A DNA stretch of 64,000 nt from Teredinibacter haidensis (GTDB taxonomy: Bacteria > Pseudomonadota > Gammaproteobacteria > Pseudomonadales > Cellvibrionaceae): contig NZ_CP060084.1 in assembly GCF_014211975.1 (NCBI RefSeq), positions 558,001 through 622,000 on the forward strand. The letters are read 5' to 3'. Under the pieces are notes generated by a model. It did no database searches and was not told the DNA's origin. It was given only the letters and a program-made list of their open reading frames with translations. Positions 17,501 through 25,847 of this stretch are shown piece by piece. Position numbers and translations under genes: made by a program. The number at the start of each line of letters is the position of its first letter. Position 1 is the stretch's first letter.

Positions 17501-18022
17501 ACTTTCTCCGTCGGTTTTGGAGAGTTTGTCTTTTTCTCCTAGAGGGTATTCGTTTTGTGCAATGTAGCGTGTCTGCATTACCGTGGCGAGGTCATTTAGT
17601 TTGGCGATAGCATTGTTGGTGTTGAAGGATGCTCCATTGTTTTTTTGAGCGTATTTAACGGCAAATTCGTCGGTGTAGTAGGTCTTGAGTGCTTGTCTAA
17701 ATTCTAAGATCTGTAGAGCGTCGTAGTTTTCAGAATTCAAAACACGTTTGAAAGATCGTGTAAATGATCCTGCGGCGCTTACGACCATGGGCGTGTCAGC
17801 CATAGTGATGACTTGGCTGTGAACCTGGTCAAAATAGCGTTTTATGGCTGCAGACTTAATTTGCCGGACAGCATTCAAATGCTCGAAGGATTGCTGTTCA
17901 AGTTGCTGGGTTGATATGGACGCAGAAAGCACGGAAACGACAAGCATGGGTAGCAAGCCAGCCAGCAATAGCACAGAAATCAGTTTCTGTGCCAGCGAGA
18001 GGTTCATAAACCAGGTTTTCAT
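14591..18022 (-). CDS. Methyl-accepting chemotaxis protein with Cache and two PAS domains
   Basis: A 1143-residue chemoreceptor, long for the family. Order: N-terminal transmembrane helix (LAQKLISVLLLAGLLPMLVV), periplasmic double Cache-like sensor (about residues 35-385), second helix (WALLVIALVCAIAITLFAF), HAMP, two PAS domains that are internal repeats of each other (both contain FNIVYMNKSA- or FNIIYTNSSL-type segments and DIFHKNPAHQR or DTFHKNPAHQR), a HAMP-like linker, and the signalling hairpin with the tip EIAFQTNLLALNAAVEAARA. It controls CheA in response to an external ligand and possibly an internal cue through the PAS domains. No other chemotaxis genes are nearby. Confidence 0.95.
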   Translation of the reverse strand: MKTWFMNLSLAQKLISVLLLAGLLPMLVVSVLSASISTQQLEQQSFEHLNAVRQIKSAAIKRYFDQVHSQVITMADTPMVVSAAGSFTRSFKRVLNSENYDALQILEFRQALKTYYTDEFAVKYAQKNNGASFNTNNAIAKLNDLATVMQTRYIAQNEYPLGEKDKLSKTDGESIYHRVHTKYHDSFRQFVKEFEFYDFFIADAKSGDIVYSVYKELDYATSLLDGPYSETNFAESFREALTLEKGQSILKDFRPYPPSYEAPSSFIATPIFYKEKRVAVLVFQIPLEPIDAIMSERSGMGETGESYLVGEDYLMRSDSYLNPENHSVSASFKNPETGSVKTQSVEEALQGKSGNKIIQDYSNKQVLSSYSKINFTHFSWVILSEISVAEAFSGIRSMKWALLVIALVCAIAITLFAFYISKLVSTPILQLGNTIQQVEREGNFQPLLRNDYQDEIGNTSRAFNSLLSNLSSSITGTNTVLEELGKGNYKEKVSENYPGQLGMLTHGVNAAVKDIQEANAEQLRQQALADKNAKAAETAALEAKNQARQTLIIKQALDVSATGVMIANADFNIVYMNKSADALMLDAEQDIQKDIPGFDSSTLMGSNIDIFHKNPAHQRHLLQELRDSFKVELAIANLNFFLSATPIRDEDGEFLGAVVEWENITQKLENEREVKRIADENARIRQALDSSSTSTMIADKDFNIIYTNSSLNSMMKAAEEDLSRHIGQFSADNLLGKNIDTFHKNPAHQRSILDQLNRTFNSEINAGDRTFTLTTNPINNIDGERIGTVTEWLDRTAEVAIEQEIDSIITAAAAGDFSQTIMSEGKTGFFKSVSDGLNRLTQTTNIALNDMMRVFSALAKGDLSQKIDREYQGEFAKLKDDANATVEKLRDIIEKISSSSRDIARGTNEISAGNTDLSQRTEEQASSLEQTGSSMEELLTLVKQNEDSAKSATELSQRSMEIARVGNESVRASGQAMAAISQSSNKIANIIGVIDEIAFQTNLLALNAAVEAARAGEQGRGFAVVAGEVRNLAQRSASAAKEIKDLIRDSTTKVDDGSSLVESSGKTLQNIVTEIERVGDMMDQIFTSAREQSSGIEQVNAAIAQMDQMTQQNAALVEEASATSESIAEQAHQMEQMVAFFTR

Positions 18023-18320
18023 CCTTACACCTTTAACTGAGAGAATTACTAAGCGGGAACGCTTGAGACGGTTGGGTGAAATTTGATCGGTAGAAAATAG
18101 TCATATAAAAACATGTTTCTAACCCACTAAAATATAGTGGAGCCGGAAAGTTCAGTTAGAACTATCTGCTATAAATGATGGGTTTTCACAAAACTAGAGC
18201 AATTAACGATGTTTGTCTGAGCTGAAGGGATGGTGAACATGGTAATTTGGCGTTCATGTTTGCATTTTAATTCACCTGGCTTGTGAGATACTGGCAACAA
18301 ACTGAATCTGGAGAATAGTA
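18023..18320. other. Divergent intergenic region between chemoreceptor and oxidoreductase genes
   Basis: About 300 bp without a gene. It must hold the promoters of two divergently read genes. I see a GGAG ribosome site at 18310-18313 for the downstream gene but no confident operator. Confidence 0.4.
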
Positions 18321-19316
18321 ATGTCTAAGCGACCGCTTCGATGGGGTATTTTAAGTACAGCGAAAATAGCGCGTGAAAAGCTGATTCCAGCCCTGAACGC
18401 GTCCACATTAAATGAAGTTGTTGCTGTGGCTTCAAGAACGGATGAGTCTGCGGCCGCGTTTGCACGCGAGCAGGGGTTCCCCCAGTCCTATGGTGATTAC
18501 CAACACCTTCTGGATGCCGATGATATTGATATCGTTTACAACCCGCTCCCGAACCACTTGCACATCCCCTGGACTGTCAAGGCGGTAGAAGCTGGCAAGC
18601 ACGTGCTGTGCGAAAAGCCTATCGCTTTGAATGAGTCCGACATGGCACCTCTGGATGCTGCGCTTAAAGCGCATCCGAATGTAAAGGTGATGGAAGCCTT
18701 TATGTATCGCTTTCATCCGCAGTGGTCGATGGCAAAAGATCTGTTGGATAATGGCAAAATTGGCAAAATTAATAGCATTGAAGCAGTGTTTACTTACTTC
18801 AATCGAGACCCTAAAAATGTGCGCAATATGCCTGGGATTGGTGGTGGAGGCTTATTGGATATCGGTTGTTATTGTATCTCGGCTACCCGTTATCTGCTGG
18901 GCTTGGAGCCGGTGCGAGTGATGGGCTCTTTGAGTATGGATGGCGACTTTCAGGTGGATCGCCATGCTCACGCCATGCTTGATTTTGGTGAGGTGCGCGC
19001 GAATATTTATTGCTCTACTCAAAGCGAACCCAGCCAGCGTGTTTACGTTTCTGGTGAGCATGGCAGTTTGTTGATGGAATTTCCGTTTTATCAGCCGGAC
19101 AACGCTATGGCTCTCTTGAAGTTCTATCACGATCGGCAAGAAGAGGTGATTGAAACCGAGGCTTGTGATCATTACGTAAAACAGGTCGATGCACTTGCCG
19201 ATGCGGTTATGCACGATAAGGCCGTACCGACACCGTTATCGGATGCCAGAAATAACATGAAGGTTATCGATGGGGTGTTTGCGAGTCACGAAGAGGGTAA
19301 GTGGATATCTCTCTAA
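18321..19316 (+). CDS. Gfo/Idh/MocA-family NAD(P)-dependent sugar oxidoreductase
   Basis: A 331-residue dehydrogenase. The N-terminal Rossmann region is RWGILSTAKIAREKLIPAL, followed by VASRTDESAAAFARE, VYNPLPNHLHIPW and the family hallmark HVLCEKPIAL with the catalytic Lys. The second half has GGGLLDIGCYCISATRYLLG with the conserved Asp and Gly residues. Family members oxidise or reduce sugars, inositols or trans-dihydrodiols; which one cannot be told here. The neighbouring sugar transporter, glucokinase and GH3 genes suggest a carbohydrate substrate. Confidence 0.92.
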   Translation: MSKRPLRWGILSTAKIAREKLIPALNASTLNEVVAVASRTDESAAAFAREQGFPQSYGDYQHLLDADDIDIVYNPLPNHLHIPWTVKAVEAGKHVLCEKPIALNESDMAPLDAALKAHPNVKVMEAFMYRFHPQWSMAKDLLDNGKIGKINSIEAVFTYFNRDPKNVRNMPGIGGGGLLDIGCYCISATRYLLGLEPVRVMGSLSMDGDFQVDRHAHAMLDFGEVRANIYCSTQSEPSQRVYVSGEHGSLLMEFPFYQPDNAMALLKFYHDRQEEVIETEACDHYVKQVDALADAVMHDKAVPTPLSDARNNMKVIDGVFASHEEGKWISL

Positions 19317-19324
19317 CTATAACG

Positions 19325-19354
19325 AAAAAAACGCAGCAATAGCTGCGTTTTTTA
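19325..19354. terminator. Bidirectional intrinsic terminator
   Basis: A GC-rich stem (ACGCAGC / GCTGCGT) with loop AATA is flanked by an A-run on the left and a T-run on the right. It lies between the stops of two convergent genes, so it can end transcription in both directions. Confidence 0.9.
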
Positions 19355-19365
19355 TCTTTCGCCGT

Positions 19366-20235
19366 TTACCTTTTTCTTGCAAAGCGGCCAAATACTGCGA
19401 GTAGCACAAGCCCAAATAAGGTTGAACTGCCACCGCCAGAACTACCACTATTGTTATCGGAGCTGCTAGAGCTACTGGAACTGTTTGAGCAGGAAGGGTC
19501 TGTTGCGCTGTGGGAATCGATAAGTGTATTTTCTTCAATCGTTAACGATGCACTGGTATTCACCGTTGAATCAGTGACAACAATAGCGTCAACATGCACG
19601 ATATTGTCTTTCTTCACAGGATTGTAGTTATCGGTATTCGCGTTAATGTAATACTCGGTGTATTCCTCTAGGGTATAGCCGGTCAGTGGGAGGGTGCTAA
19701 AACTGCTGCCCATATTGAAAACGGGCAATTGTGCTATCGAGTCAACAACCTGCATACCGTCACCCGCAACCTGGCCAAATACGGCATAGCCACCATTTTG
19801 GGGATCCAACTCGGCACTGTTATCTGTCAGATTAATAAACCATTGGTTGGTGGCGCTATTAGGATCGCAGGCAACCTTGGCCATGGAGATGGTACCGCGA
19901 AGATTCGAGTATACCGGTTCGTTACTCACGGGGGCGTTTGTCTCTGTGTACACCGGCCCATCTTCATTGCTAAAGGTCAACCCGCCGCCCTGAATAACAA
20001 AGTTCTTTACGGAGCGATGGATCATGGTTTCGGTATAGAGACCATTGTCTACATAGTCTAAAAAGTTGGCGACTGTTTGGGGGGTGTCCTCATCAAAGAG
20101 AATAACTTCGAAATTGCCAAGAGACGTTTGGAACTGAACGGTTGTTGCCTGTGCTGTTTGCAGCAGCATGCTGCCAGCGATTAAAAACAGACCAGTGAAA
20201 GTGGGGGTAAAAGAGCGGGAGTTTATTTTTAGCAT
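19366..20235 (-). CDS. Exported cyclophilin-type peptidyl-prolyl isomerase with GlyGly-CTERM tail
   Basis: A 289-residue exported protein. After a signal peptide ending near LLQTAQA comes a cyclophilin domain (QTSLGNFEVILFDEDTPQTV, MIHRSVKNFVIQGGG, GTISMAKVACDPNSATNQWF, GGYAVFGQVAGDGMQVVDSI). The tail is a Ser-rich linker, then SGGGSSTLFGLVLLAVFGRF and a basic end. This is the GlyGly-CTERM tripartite sorting signal recognised by rhombosortase, so the protein is probably processed and surface-displayed or released through type II secretion. It assists folding of exported proteins. Sorting-signal cyclophilins are less common than plain periplasmic ones. Confidence 0.9.
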   Translation of the reverse strand: MLKINSRSFTPTFTGLFLIAGSMLLQTAQATTVQFQTSLGNFEVILFDEDTPQTVANFLDYVDNGLYTETMIHRSVKNFVIQGGGLTFSNEDGPVYTETNAPVSNEPVYSNLRGTISMAKVACDPNSATNQWFINLTDNSAELDPQNGGYAVFGQVAGDGMQVVDSIAQLPVFNMGSSFSTLPLTGYTLEEYTEYYINANTDNYNPVKKDNIVHVDAIVVTDSTVNTSASLTIEENTLIDSHSATDPSCSNSSSSSSSSDNNSGSSGGGSSTLFGLVLLAVFGRFARKR

Positions 20236-20272
20236 GGTGATTTTTGACTCTACATAATAAAGCTATAACAAA

Positions 20273-20298
20273 CGCCACCTTACTGCATTCAGGTGGCG
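20273..20298 (-). terminator. Intrinsic terminator of the sugar transporter gene
   Basis: Read on the minus strand: CGCCACCT, a 10-nt loop, AGGTGGCG, then TTTGTT. It lies about 60 bp after the transporter stop and before the cyclophilin gene start. Confidence 0.7.
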
Positions 20299-20359
20299 TG
20301 GGCGAGTAAAAGAGGCATTAAGAAACGTAAACTTTTGTTAATTGAGAGTCCGGGGAGAT

Positions 20360-21646
20360 TTACTCGTCATCGAGGTGATAACCCTTTACGCCGTAGAAGG
20401 CGATATAGATATAACAGAGAATCGGCAACAGGAAGGAAATTTGAAGGCCTATATTATCGGCTAATAGTCCCTGTATGGGGGGGATTATCGCTCCGCCAAC
20501 AATGGCAACGCATAAAATCCCTGAGCCCTGACTGGTTGCGGGGCCGAGCTTATTGACGGACAAGCTGAAAATAACTGGGAACATAATGGAATTAAACAAG
20601 CCAATCGCCAGTACCGACCAAACGGCAATATTGCCGCTGGAGAGTGAGGCGGCCAGGAGTAAAATTGAGGCGGCTACAGCGGCAAAGGTTAAAAGCTTTT
20701 GCGGCTTAAAGCGCAGCATTAAAGCAACACCTAGAAAGCGCCCAACCATTGCGGCCCCCCAATAAAACGAGATCATTGAACCTGCTTGCCTCTTGGGCAT
20801 ATTGGCAACGTCGGGTTCACCGAGGAAGTCCACAATAAAGCTACCTATCGACACTTCTGCACCCACATAAAGAAAGATACCCAGAGCCCCCAGTACCAGA
20901 TGCTTATACTGCCAGGCAGATTTTGCAGTGTGGTTAGCGTCCTCTGCGGCATCGACAATCACCGGCAGGTTTTTCAGCAGCGCAAAAACGATGGATAAGC
21001 CTATAAGTGAGGATGCGAGAATCAAATACGGTAGCTGAACGCTTTCGGCCTCGGTTTGACGGTGTGCTTCCAGGTCGATGGCGCTCAGAGAGCCGATATC
21101 AACCGTCGCGGCTGAAAAGATCAATATCGAGCCAAAGATTGGGCCTAGCGTGGTGCCCAGCGAGTTAAGTGCCTGGGTGAACGTCAATCGCAGTGATGCG
21201 CCCTCCGGCTTACCTAGGCGTGTTACATAGGGATTGGCTGCCACTTGTAAGATGGTTATTCCCGAAGCGAGTACAAACAGCGCGGCAAGAAACAGCCCGT
21301 AAACGCGCATAGTCCCTGCTGGGTAAAACATTAAGCAGCCAACTCCGGCGATTAGCAGGCCCAGTACAACGCCTTTTTTGTAGCCAATTTGTTTGATTAG
21401 CGCACCGGCTGGGTAAGACACTACGCCGTAAGCGCCAAAAAAGGCGAACTGCACTGCAGACGCCTGGAAGTGGCTAAGATCGAATACCGCTTTAAGATGG
21501 GGGATTAGGATATCGTTGAGAACGGTAATAAAGCCCCACATAAAAAACAGCGTCGTTAAAATTGCCAGTGGAACAAAGTGATTTTGTTCGGTTGAGGTTG
21601 AAGCTGAGGGAGCAGGAATATTGGTAGCGCCGGGAATACTTGCCAT
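20360..21646 (-). CDS. Sugar MFS transporter, glucose/galactose (FucP/GluP) family
   Basis: A 428-residue inner-membrane symporter with about 12 helices. Family signs are LTTLFFMWGFITVLNDILIP in helix 1, FFGAYGVVSYPAGALIKQIG, VLASGITILQVAANPYVTRL and TQALNSLGTTLGPIFGS. Members import glucose, galactose or fucose with protons. It is divergent from the glucokinase gene, and the two share a 140-bp regulatory region that contains a CG-centred palindrome. Import of free glucose followed by phosphorylation fits with the nearby GH3 glucosidase gene. Confidence 0.93.
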   Translation of the reverse strand: MASIPGATNIPAPSASTSTEQNHFVPLAILTTLFFMWGFITVLNDILIPHLKAVFDLSHFQASAVQFAFFGAYGVVSYPAGALIKQIGYKKGVVLGLLIAGVGCLMFYPAGTMRVYGLFLAALFVLASGITILQVAANPYVTRLGKPEGASLRLTFTQALNSLGTTLGPIFGSILIFSAATVDIGSLSAIDLEAHRQTEAESVQLPYLILASSLIGLSIVFALLKNLPVIVDAAEDANHTAKSAWQYKHLVLGALGIFLYVGAEVSIGSFIVDFLGEPDVANMPKRQAGSMISFYWGAAMVGRFLGVALMLRFKPQKLLTFAAVAASILLLAASLSSGNIAVWSVLAIGLFNSIMFPVIFSLSVNKLGPATSQGSGILCVAIVGGAIIPPIQGLLADNIGLQISFLLPILCYIYIAFYGVKGYHLDDE

Positions 21647-21676
21647 AGGGACCTCGAATTTATTGTTATTGATCAG

Positions 21677-21684
21677 AACCGGTT
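21677..21684. promoter_or_regulatory. Possible LacI-family operator (AACCGGTT)
   Basis: An 8-bp perfect palindrome with a central CG, about 30 bp upstream of the transporter start and about 100 bp upstream of glucokinase. LacI/GalR operators are typically CG-centred palindromes of this kind. No regulator gene is in the window; function is inference. Confidence 0.4.
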
Positions 21685-21786
21685 ACATTCTTCAATGAAT
21701 AGGCCGTCCGTGTCCAGCCCCGACTTGACGATTAGCGAGCCATTCCCTAGAGTGCGGGCACTAGAACAAATCAAGGGTTGGATTAT

Positions 21787-22746
21787 ATGTTTCCGTCGAT
21801 TGTTGCAGATATTGGAGGTACAAACGCTCGTTTCGCACTTGTAACGGGCGAAGAAAATGGTCAGTTTGTGCTTGATCATATTCAGATTTTAAACGGTAGT
21901 GAATACGCCAGCTTTTCTGATGCCATGCGTGCATATATAGCGATGCTAGATGGCGTAACGCCGCACTCTGCTTGTGCCGCTATCGCAGGCCCTATTGAAG
22001 GGGACAGCGTTAGAATGACTAACCTCAACTGGTCTTTTGCGCCATCCGCCATACGGGAAGAATTTGGCTTCGAAAAATTTTCTGCCATTAATGATTTTGC
22101 TTCGCTCGCGGTTGCCACCAGTGCGCTGCTTCCTACCGATTTGATATCGATTCGCGAAGGCGAGCGGGAAGCGACCAGTAATAAAGCGATTCTTGGCCCA
22201 GGTACGGGCTTGGGTGTTGCCGGGTTGGCATATAGTAATGGTAGCTGGCTGCCTATTCCCAGCGAAGGCGGTCATGTAAACATCGCGCCGGCTACGCCGC
22301 TGGAGTGTGATGTGGTAAAAGCTGCCATGGCGCAACATGGCTATGTATCAGCGGAGGTCTTTATTTCCGGCCCCGGTTTGGTCAATCTCTATAACGCGCT
22401 TTGTGCGGTAAAAGGCGAGCAGCCTCGCTCTTTGCAACCTAAAGATGTGACAAGTGAAGCGATGGCTGGGGCCAACGCTACCTGCAAAGAAACGCTGGAG
22501 CTTTTCTGCAGCTTTATAGGCACGCTCTCGGGCAATTTGGCCCTGACCTATGGTGCGAAAGGTGGCGTGTATCTGGGGGGCGGAGTCCTGCCACGTATTG
22601 TCGATTTTCTTAAGTCCAGTGACTTTAACACCCGCTTTGCAGAGAAGGGCGTTATGAGCCCCTATGTAAAAGATATTCCAGTGGATATTATTGGCCACCC
22701 ACAGACGGCATTTTTGGGTGCTGCGGCTTGGTTGGCGCAGCTATAG
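21787..22746 (+). CDS. glk: Glucokinase
   Basis: A 319-residue ROK-unrelated bacterial glucokinase that makes glucose-6-phosphate. It begins MFPSIVADIGGTNARFAL with the phosphate-1 motif, continues with SACAAIAGPIEGDSVRMTNLNW and the catalytic Asp in FSAINDFASLA, then ILGPGTGLGVAGL and IPSEGGHVNIAP. The ATG at 21787 is preferred over an upstream TTG because it sits about 10 nt after AAGGG and opens directly into the domain. It is divergent from the sugar transporter gene. Confidence 0.95.
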   Translation: MFPSIVADIGGTNARFALVTGEENGQFVLDHIQILNGSEYASFSDAMRAYIAMLDGVTPHSACAAIAGPIEGDSVRMTNLNWSFAPSAIREEFGFEKFSAINDFASLAVATSALLPTDLISIREGEREATSNKAILGPGTGLGVAGLAYSNGSWLPIPSEGGHVNIAPATPLECDVVKAAMAQHGYVSAEVFISGPGLVNLYNALCAVKGEQPRSLQPKDVTSEAMAGANATCKETLELFCSFIGTLSGNLALTYGAKGGVYLGGGVLPRIVDFLKSSDFNTRFAEKGVMSPYVKDIPVDIIGHPQTAFLGAAAWLAQL

Positions 22747-22758
22747 GTTAAAGTTTTA

Positions 22759-22788
22759 CGAATAGAGAGCCCTTGTGCTCTCTATTCG
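22759..22788 (+). terminator. Intrinsic terminator-like hairpin after glk
   Basis: A 12-bp perfect stem (CGAATAGAGAGC / GCTCTCTATTCG) with a 6-nt loop starts 13 bp after the glk stop. The following T-content is modest. It may also serve the convergent GH3 gene. Confidence 0.7.
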
Positions 22789-23054
22789 CTACTTATTTCG
22801 TTTCTACCGCCATATTCTCGTAGCCCCTCCATAGCCGATTCCTAGCGCCACCTCCAGATAAATTATGGCACCTAAAGGGACGGTTTCTGGACGAACCACC
22901 CATCCAGTAAGAGTTAACCCGAACAGTCCACCGTTTCGGTGCGGCCTACCGGTCTTTCAATGCGATGACATAGGTAACCCCGTACCGCCCTGAGTTCGGC
23001 TTCGTTATTTGGTCAATAGAACCACTCTCTAACCTCGACTGTCCGTGTTGGAAT
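22789..23054. other. Gene-free stretch between glk and the GH3 gene
   Basis: About 270 bp between two convergent genes. I find no start-to-stop frame with a recognisable product, and no strong repeat beyond the glk hairpin. Confidence 0.4.
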
Positions 23055-25613
23055 TTACTGGGATAAACACAAATTAATGGCCGAGGGTTTTACCTTTCCC
23101 ACTCGCATATTGCGCAGGCTTAGGGAAAGGTTTCCCGATGAATCGATCCTAAATGGGCTGTTAATTTTATGCAGGTCTGTACGGTGATCGGCTATACAGG
23201 ATAGCGGGACATAAACCGGATGCCACTCGTTTTGAGTGAGTGCTTTTAACGGCTCTGTTACGTCTATCTGTTCTGAACATAAATGGCCACACTCCATTTT
23301 TAGCCACACCGTTTCGTTTGCGGATTGGCGAATATTGACTTCGAAAGCCAGAGACTGATCAGCGACTAAGTTGGGGACAAACGATTGAACTCTGCCATTT
23401 TGCAGTACGGCATTCACCCGTGGGGCGCCCGCCCAGACAAGGTCAATTTGCTCAATGTTTTTATCACCTGTGCGCGAAACTTTTGCGTTCAAACCGTGCC
23501 AACTGGTCTCGGTGTTTACGACAACTTTTTCCAGGCTTTTTAGCTCCAGGTGCAAGTTCATATCGCTACCACTTAAATCGTAGCCCGCGACCTGCAGTGG
23601 CTGGTCTGGCAAATCGCAACCGTTGATAAATGGTGGGTAGTTTTCATTCAGCTGTGGCGTTTGTACATCGCTTTGATAATTCAAGCCAAAGCCCAGCGGG
23701 TGCAGTGGTGGAGGGTTGTTGCCATCGCTGTTTGGACAGGGTTGTGACGGCCAGGAGAAGGGCAGTTTTCCTTTAAAACCCCGGGCACCGTCCAGCAGAA
23801 CATCGGCGATGCCTTGGCCTTCGGAGCCCGGCAGCCAGGCCATAACAAAGGCATCGGATTGGTTCATTTCCTTCGCGACCAGACGCGGGCGGCCGGAAAC
23901 AAATACCGATACCGTGGGAATTCCCTCGGCTTTTAGCGTGCTCAGTACCATAAGGGCTTGTGCGTATTCGCGGTTATATTCCAGGGTTTTTAGGTTCTGC
24001 AAATCGCCGCGCATCTCCGCATAGGGCTCCTCGCCGAAAACGACAACAGCAGCGTCGGGCCGTTTTCTGTAGCTCCCGTCCTCACTCAATTCTACGCTAC
24101 CGCCAGCAGAGCGTGTGGTGTAAAGCAAACCCTGGTAAATACTGGTGGCGGCAGGGAAGTCTTCGGGCTTCGTGTCGTTACCTTGCCAGCTAATGGTCCA
24201 GCCGCCACTTTGCATTGCTACACTATCGGCGGCATTGCCGGTTACCAGAATATGACCGTCGGCGGCCAAAGGAAGTGTTTTGTTGTTGTTCTTCAGTAAT
24301 ACCAACGATTCGCGTACGGCTTGGCGAGCGATTTCTTGATGGGCAGCCGTGGATAACGTATCGCCAAAAGAATAAGTTGTGCGCGTAGAAGGCTGCAGTT
24401 CTTGAAACAGTCCGGCGCGCATTTTTACACGCAGAATCCGGGTCACGGCATCATCGATTCGCTCTATGGCAATGTCGCCGTTTTTTACCTGGGATAGGGT
24501 GTTGGCTATCATATTTGGCCAGTCTGGTTTCGTGGGTACCATTAGCATATCCACACCCGCATTGATGGCGGTGGCGCAATTGTCTCGGGTGCAGCCCTCA
24601 ACATGGCCGGTAGCGTTCCAATCGCTGATCACAAAGCCATCAAAGCCCATATGATTCTTCAGTACATCGGTAAGCAGGTATTTTTGTGCGTGCATGGGCA
24701 CTCCCTGCCAGCTGCTGTATGAGGCCATAACGGTTTGTACGCCGGAGCTGATGGTGGAAAGATAGCCCGTTACGTGCTCGTTGATTAATGCCTGCTCGCT
24801 CAGTTGGGTACTTCCCTGGTCATCTCCCCGTTCCGTGGCGCCGTCACCGATAAAGTGCTTTGCCGTCGCAATCACGCGGTCATTAGCCAGAAAGCGCTCA
24901 GAGCTAGGCTCACCCTGCAGGCCGATGACCATTGCAGCGGAAAGCTGGGCTGCGATACCGGGGTTTTCGCTGAAGCTCTCGTAAGCGCGGCCCCAGCGCA
25001 GGCTTTTGGCAATGGCAACGGTCGGAGCGAAGTTCCAGTCGAGGCCAGTGGCAACCATTTCCCGTGCAACGGCTTCACCAATCTCTCTTACTAGCTTGGT
25101 ATTGTTGGCCGCTCCCAGGGCACTGTTGTGGGGAAATAACGTTGCACCTACAACATTATTGTGGCCGTGTACGGCATCGGTGCCCCAGAGAAGGGGAATC
25201 GCGGGAACGCCTTCGGGCATATTCCTGGCCGCATCCCAAAATTCATTTGCCAGTGCCATCCAGTCGTGGGGAGATGCGTAGCGGTCCTTGTTGGGGTACA
25301 TACCGCCGCCATTTAATACCGAGCCAATGTAGTATTGGGTGACCTCTTCCGGGGTGATGTGGTCGATAGAGGGTTGCATCATCTGGCCAATTTTCTGCTC
25401 CAGGCTCATTCGGGCAAGTATCTCGGCAATTTTTTTCTCGGCCTTCGGGTCTTTGCCTATGGGGCTTTGGGGTGTTGGCCAATAAACGTTAGGCGTTTCT
25501 CCTCGTGCCATTGGCCCTTCAATACGGGTGTCTTCAGCGGGTGAGCAGGCCAATACCAATACTGCTGATAGTACGAGGCCTAATGGTTTTAACGCTGGAA
25601 TATTCACTTCCAT
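23055..25613 (-). CDS. GH3 beta-glucosidase/exo-glucanase lipoprotein with C-terminal carbohydrate-binding-like domain
   Basis: An 852-residue glycoside hydrolase. The lipobox LVLACS near residue 22 makes it a lipoprotein. The GH3 barrel carries the GATLFPHNSALGAANN and KHFIGDGATERGDDQG segments, and the nucleophile Asp is in FDGFVISDWNATG. The second domain includes ESLVLLKNNNKTLPL and VVVFGEEPYAEMRGDL with the acid/base region. A C-terminal beta-sandwich of about 170 residues resembles the tail of ExoP-type exo-1,3/1,4-glucanases. The start ATG follows AAGGGA at 8 nt. It would release glucose at the cell surface for the nearby transporter and glucokinase. Confidence 0.94.
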   Translation of the reverse strand: MEVNIPALKPLGLVLSAVLVLACSPAEDTRIEGPMARGETPNVYWPTPQSPIGKDPKAEKKIAEILARMSLEQKIGQMMQPSIDHITPEEVTQYYIGSVLNGGGMYPNKDRYASPHDWMALANEFWDAARNMPEGVPAIPLLWGTDAVHGHNNVVGATLFPHNSALGAANNTKLVREIGEAVAREMVATGLDWNFAPTVAIAKSLRWGRAYESFSENPGIAAQLSAAMVIGLQGEPSSERFLANDRVIATAKHFIGDGATERGDDQGSTQLSEQALINEHVTGYLSTISSGVQTVMASYSSWQGVPMHAQKYLLTDVLKNHMGFDGFVISDWNATGHVEGCTRDNCATAINAGVDMLMVPTKPDWPNMIANTLSQVKNGDIAIERIDDAVTRILRVKMRAGLFQELQPSTRTTYSFGDTLSTAAHQEIARQAVRESLVLLKNNNKTLPLAADGHILVTGNAADSVAMQSGGWTISWQGNDTKPEDFPAATSIYQGLLYTTRSAGGSVELSEDGSYRKRPDAAVVVFGEEPYAEMRGDLQNLKTLEYNREYAQALMVLSTLKAEGIPTVSVFVSGRPRLVAKEMNQSDAFVMAWLPGSEGQGIADVLLDGARGFKGKLPFSWPSQPCPNSDGNNPPPLHPLGFGLNYQSDVQTPQLNENYPPFINGCDLPDQPLQVAGYDLSGSDMNLHLELKSLEKVVVNTETSWHGLNAKVSRTGDKNIEQIDLVWAGAPRVNAVLQNGRVQSFVPNLVADQSLAFEVNIRQSANETVWLKMECGHLCSEQIDVTEPLKALTQNEWHPVYVPLSCIADHRTDLHKINSPFRIDSSGNLSLSLRNMRVGKVKPSAINLCLSQ

Positions 25614-25847
25614 AGCTAATTTCCCTTATATGGTGATAGGAGCATATTGCCCGGAGTTTTCTCGTTATTGTTGCGAAAGTGGGGTGACGCCTGGTCTTTA
25701 ACGAATGAAGGGTTGTTATTGTTATTTCTACGCCCCTGATTACGCGGGCTATCTTAGCAAGGGCTCCGGGGGTAGGGCCAGAATCGGGTTCCACCTTTGT
25801 CTGGGAGAAAACGCAATACCTGGGCAAGGTCTGGCTCCGTGATCGTG

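Noticed and set aside
21673..21879. 68-codon minus-strand frame over the glk start
   Set aside because: Antisense to the conserved glucokinase N-terminus and inside the divergent promoter region.
25534..25827. 97-codon minus-strand frame over the GH3 start
   Set aside because: Overlaps the well-supported GH3 N-terminus in another frame and has no ribosome site or motif.
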